DNA from: Erpobdella octoculata
Taxonomy: Eukaryota > Annelida > Clitellata > Hirudinida > Erpobdellidae
Length of the DNA stretch: 64,000 nucleotides
Direction: 5' to 3'
Assembly: GCA_963978895.1 (NCBI GenBank)
Contig: OZ022243.1
Span: 5,234,261 to 5,298,260, forward strand
Shown here: piece by piece, positions 62,861 to 64,000 of the stretch
Layout of the letters: each line of letters starts with the position of its first letter
How positions within the stretch are numbered: position 1 is the first letter of the stretch
Program-made: the position numbers and the translations under genes
Notes under the pieces: model-generated
The model's input: the letters and a program-made list of their open reading frames with translations, nothing else
Database searches by the model: none
What the model was told of the DNA's origin: nothing

Positions 62861-64000
62861 GGATCTGCGGTTGAAACTTGAAATTTAGAACTTATATTAC
62901 ATTTATAGCGTAAGCACTAAAGGGTTTTTGAAAATTTTGCTTCTAAGAAGACAAATCAGGAAAACAATTTTTTTTATGAAATAATGCAGATCTCCAAAAA
63001 CAAAAATGAGAAGGTTTTAAAATTTGGTGTCTACAGGGTGGCATTGAAAAGTGAAAGTTACGTTAAAAATTTAAAAACATGTTTTAAGGTAGCTAAAAAT
63101 TTGCACGGGAACATCGTATCATAAAAATATTACCTCGTTAAATAGTAAACAAAAGATGTTCATAGTTACTATAACAATGAAAATGCTTCTCCTTATTATC
63201 ATAAATATTTTTACTTTATTTTTTAATATTGTTTGATCCCTACATTGATTTTTGTTTAATTCAACTATAAATATTTCTAAAGTGCGTGAAATTCATATTG
63301 ATCTTCCAAACTTCAAAACGTCCGCGGACATCCGTAGACATCCGGACAAGTGGAAATTAATAAAAAAGCATATGAAAAATCTTACTTCCAAAATAACACA
63401 TAGACGTCATCATTGGTACAACCTTACAAAAATATAAAAACATTGTTTTATAAAACAAATTTAAAATTCTGAGTTTTCATAACTTATTTAGTAAAACCTA
63501 TTATTAAAAAATTTAAAGCTATATTAAAGCTTCATAATAATTAATTTCATAGCCCGTAATAAATGCCCATTGCGTTGTTAGTATTTGAGATCAAATTTTT
63601 CAGTGAACAGTAGTTATCAAACAGCTGACACAATCCAGTAGATGTTTGATGGTTAAATCCCAGACAAATTTGGATATCTCCAAAAACTGGATACATTTCA
63701 TGAAATTTGTATGGTGAATAAGTGAAGTTCTTAAACATTACCATTTTTTTATTGGTGATAGCATGTATAGAAGAAGTTAGTTGGTTGTTAAAAGTTATAT
63801 CTTGTCCAGTGCTCATCGAGGCGCATAGATTTGCACATTCACGTTTTGAAGATACGACTGAGACTTTTGTAGGTGGCATTGTGCAACTCAATGATTCTGT
63901 GCTTTTACCAAGCCAAAGACATTTTTTATATTTCTTGTTTTGATGTAACTTTCGCTCGCAGTTATTGCAATTTGGATTAAAATCAAAATAAAATACGCTG

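Larger units (their letters stand above)
59504..64000 (-). pseudogene. Gene A3: PAN/apple-like plus fibrinogen-C pseudogene, runs to the right edge
   Basis: Exon equivalents: about 64,000-63,557 (exon 1, its ATG just past the edge), 63,422-63,386, 61,357-61,233, 60,776-60,680, 60,361-60,197 and 59,725-59,504. The middle exons are intact and close to A2 ([37 protein letters not shown]). Lesions: a 1-nt deletion in exon 1 near 63,933 separates the signal-peptide frame from the PAN frame; the exon 1 donor is CT (GGG|CTATGA) where A1 and A2 have GT; the last base of exon 5 is T, so the exon 5/6 junction reads TGA; and exon 6 lacks the GGFC...GGAWWH segment and changes frame. An RTE copy and a hairpin repeat sit in intron 2. 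Confidence 0.85.

Overview
This is AT-rich nuclear DNA of an invertebrate animal. Coding stretches are split by GT-AG introns, genes sit far apart, and most of the window consists of decayed, nested transposons (Helitron, hAT, CR1/L2-like and RTE-like non-LTR elements, copia and gypsy remnants, a Tigger-like DNA element, microsatellites). No prokaryotic or organellar features are seen. The phylum cannot be fixed from the sequence. Secreted PAN/apple plus fibrinogen-C proteins and small cysteine-rich PLAC-like proteins fit several invertebrate groups; a cnidarian (hydrozoan) or a mollusc would be compatible, but this is a guess.

Layout. 1-0.7 kb: minus-strand, intronless 3'-cut fragment of a DNAJA-type co-chaperone whose HPD triad is replaced. 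0.7-3.8 kb: GC-rich degenerate repeats, then two back-to-back non-autonomous Helitron-like elements full of ~155-bp repeats. 4.2-8.5 kb: copia, Helitron, gypsy and hAT debris. 8.4-11.9 kb: a nearly full Rep/helicase Helitron, minus strand, truncated at exactly 11,914 by the end of a hAT element. 11.9-18.1 kb: a hAT element with matching terminal repeats, containing a plus-strand CR1-like copy that is itself split by a minus-strand CR1-like copy. 25.8-27.5 kb: decayed CR1/L2-like element. 27.9-31.2 kb: a young LTR retrotransposon with nearly identical LTRs, a 5-bp target duplication and one intact gag-protease ORF, but no reverse transcriptase or integrase. 33-35 kb: another nested non-LTR pair. 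41-44.3 kb and 61.7-62.9 kb: RTE-like and other non-LTR debris.

Host genes. A tandem family of minus-strand genes encodes secreted proteins with an N-terminal PAN/apple-like domain and a C-terminal fibrinogen-related domain (FReD). Unit A1 (20.8-24.5 kb) has a divergent FReD. Unit A2 (36.3-39.8 kb) can be assembled from six exons into an intact 383-residue protein. Unit A3 (59.5 kb to the right edge) carries at least four independent lesions and is a pseudogene. Exon-sized remnants lie at 18.6-19.0, 31.4 and 49.2-49.8 kb. Between A2 and A3 lie two plus-strand paralogues, C1 (45.4-48.2 kb) and C2 (52.3-55.9 kb). Each has a signal-peptide exon, an exon with two PLAC-like CCxxC repeats and an exon with a third. 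Both arose by a segmental duplication that includes the promoter and an intronic hAT fragment. The A and C products are all predicted to be extracellular; any recognition or matrix role is inference.

Stretches over 300 bases where I see no gene: 4,710-5,215 (AT-rich), 18,123-18,370, 19,010-20,260, 21,540-22,735, 24,600-25,460 (upstream of A1, homologous to 39,780-41,120 upstream of A2), 34,990-36,330, 44,340-44,800, 46,545-47,045, 48,640-49,190, 50,440-51,280, 53,550-54,580 (one GC-rich repeat at about 54,020), 56,180-57,230, 57,960-59,500 and 62,860-63,380.
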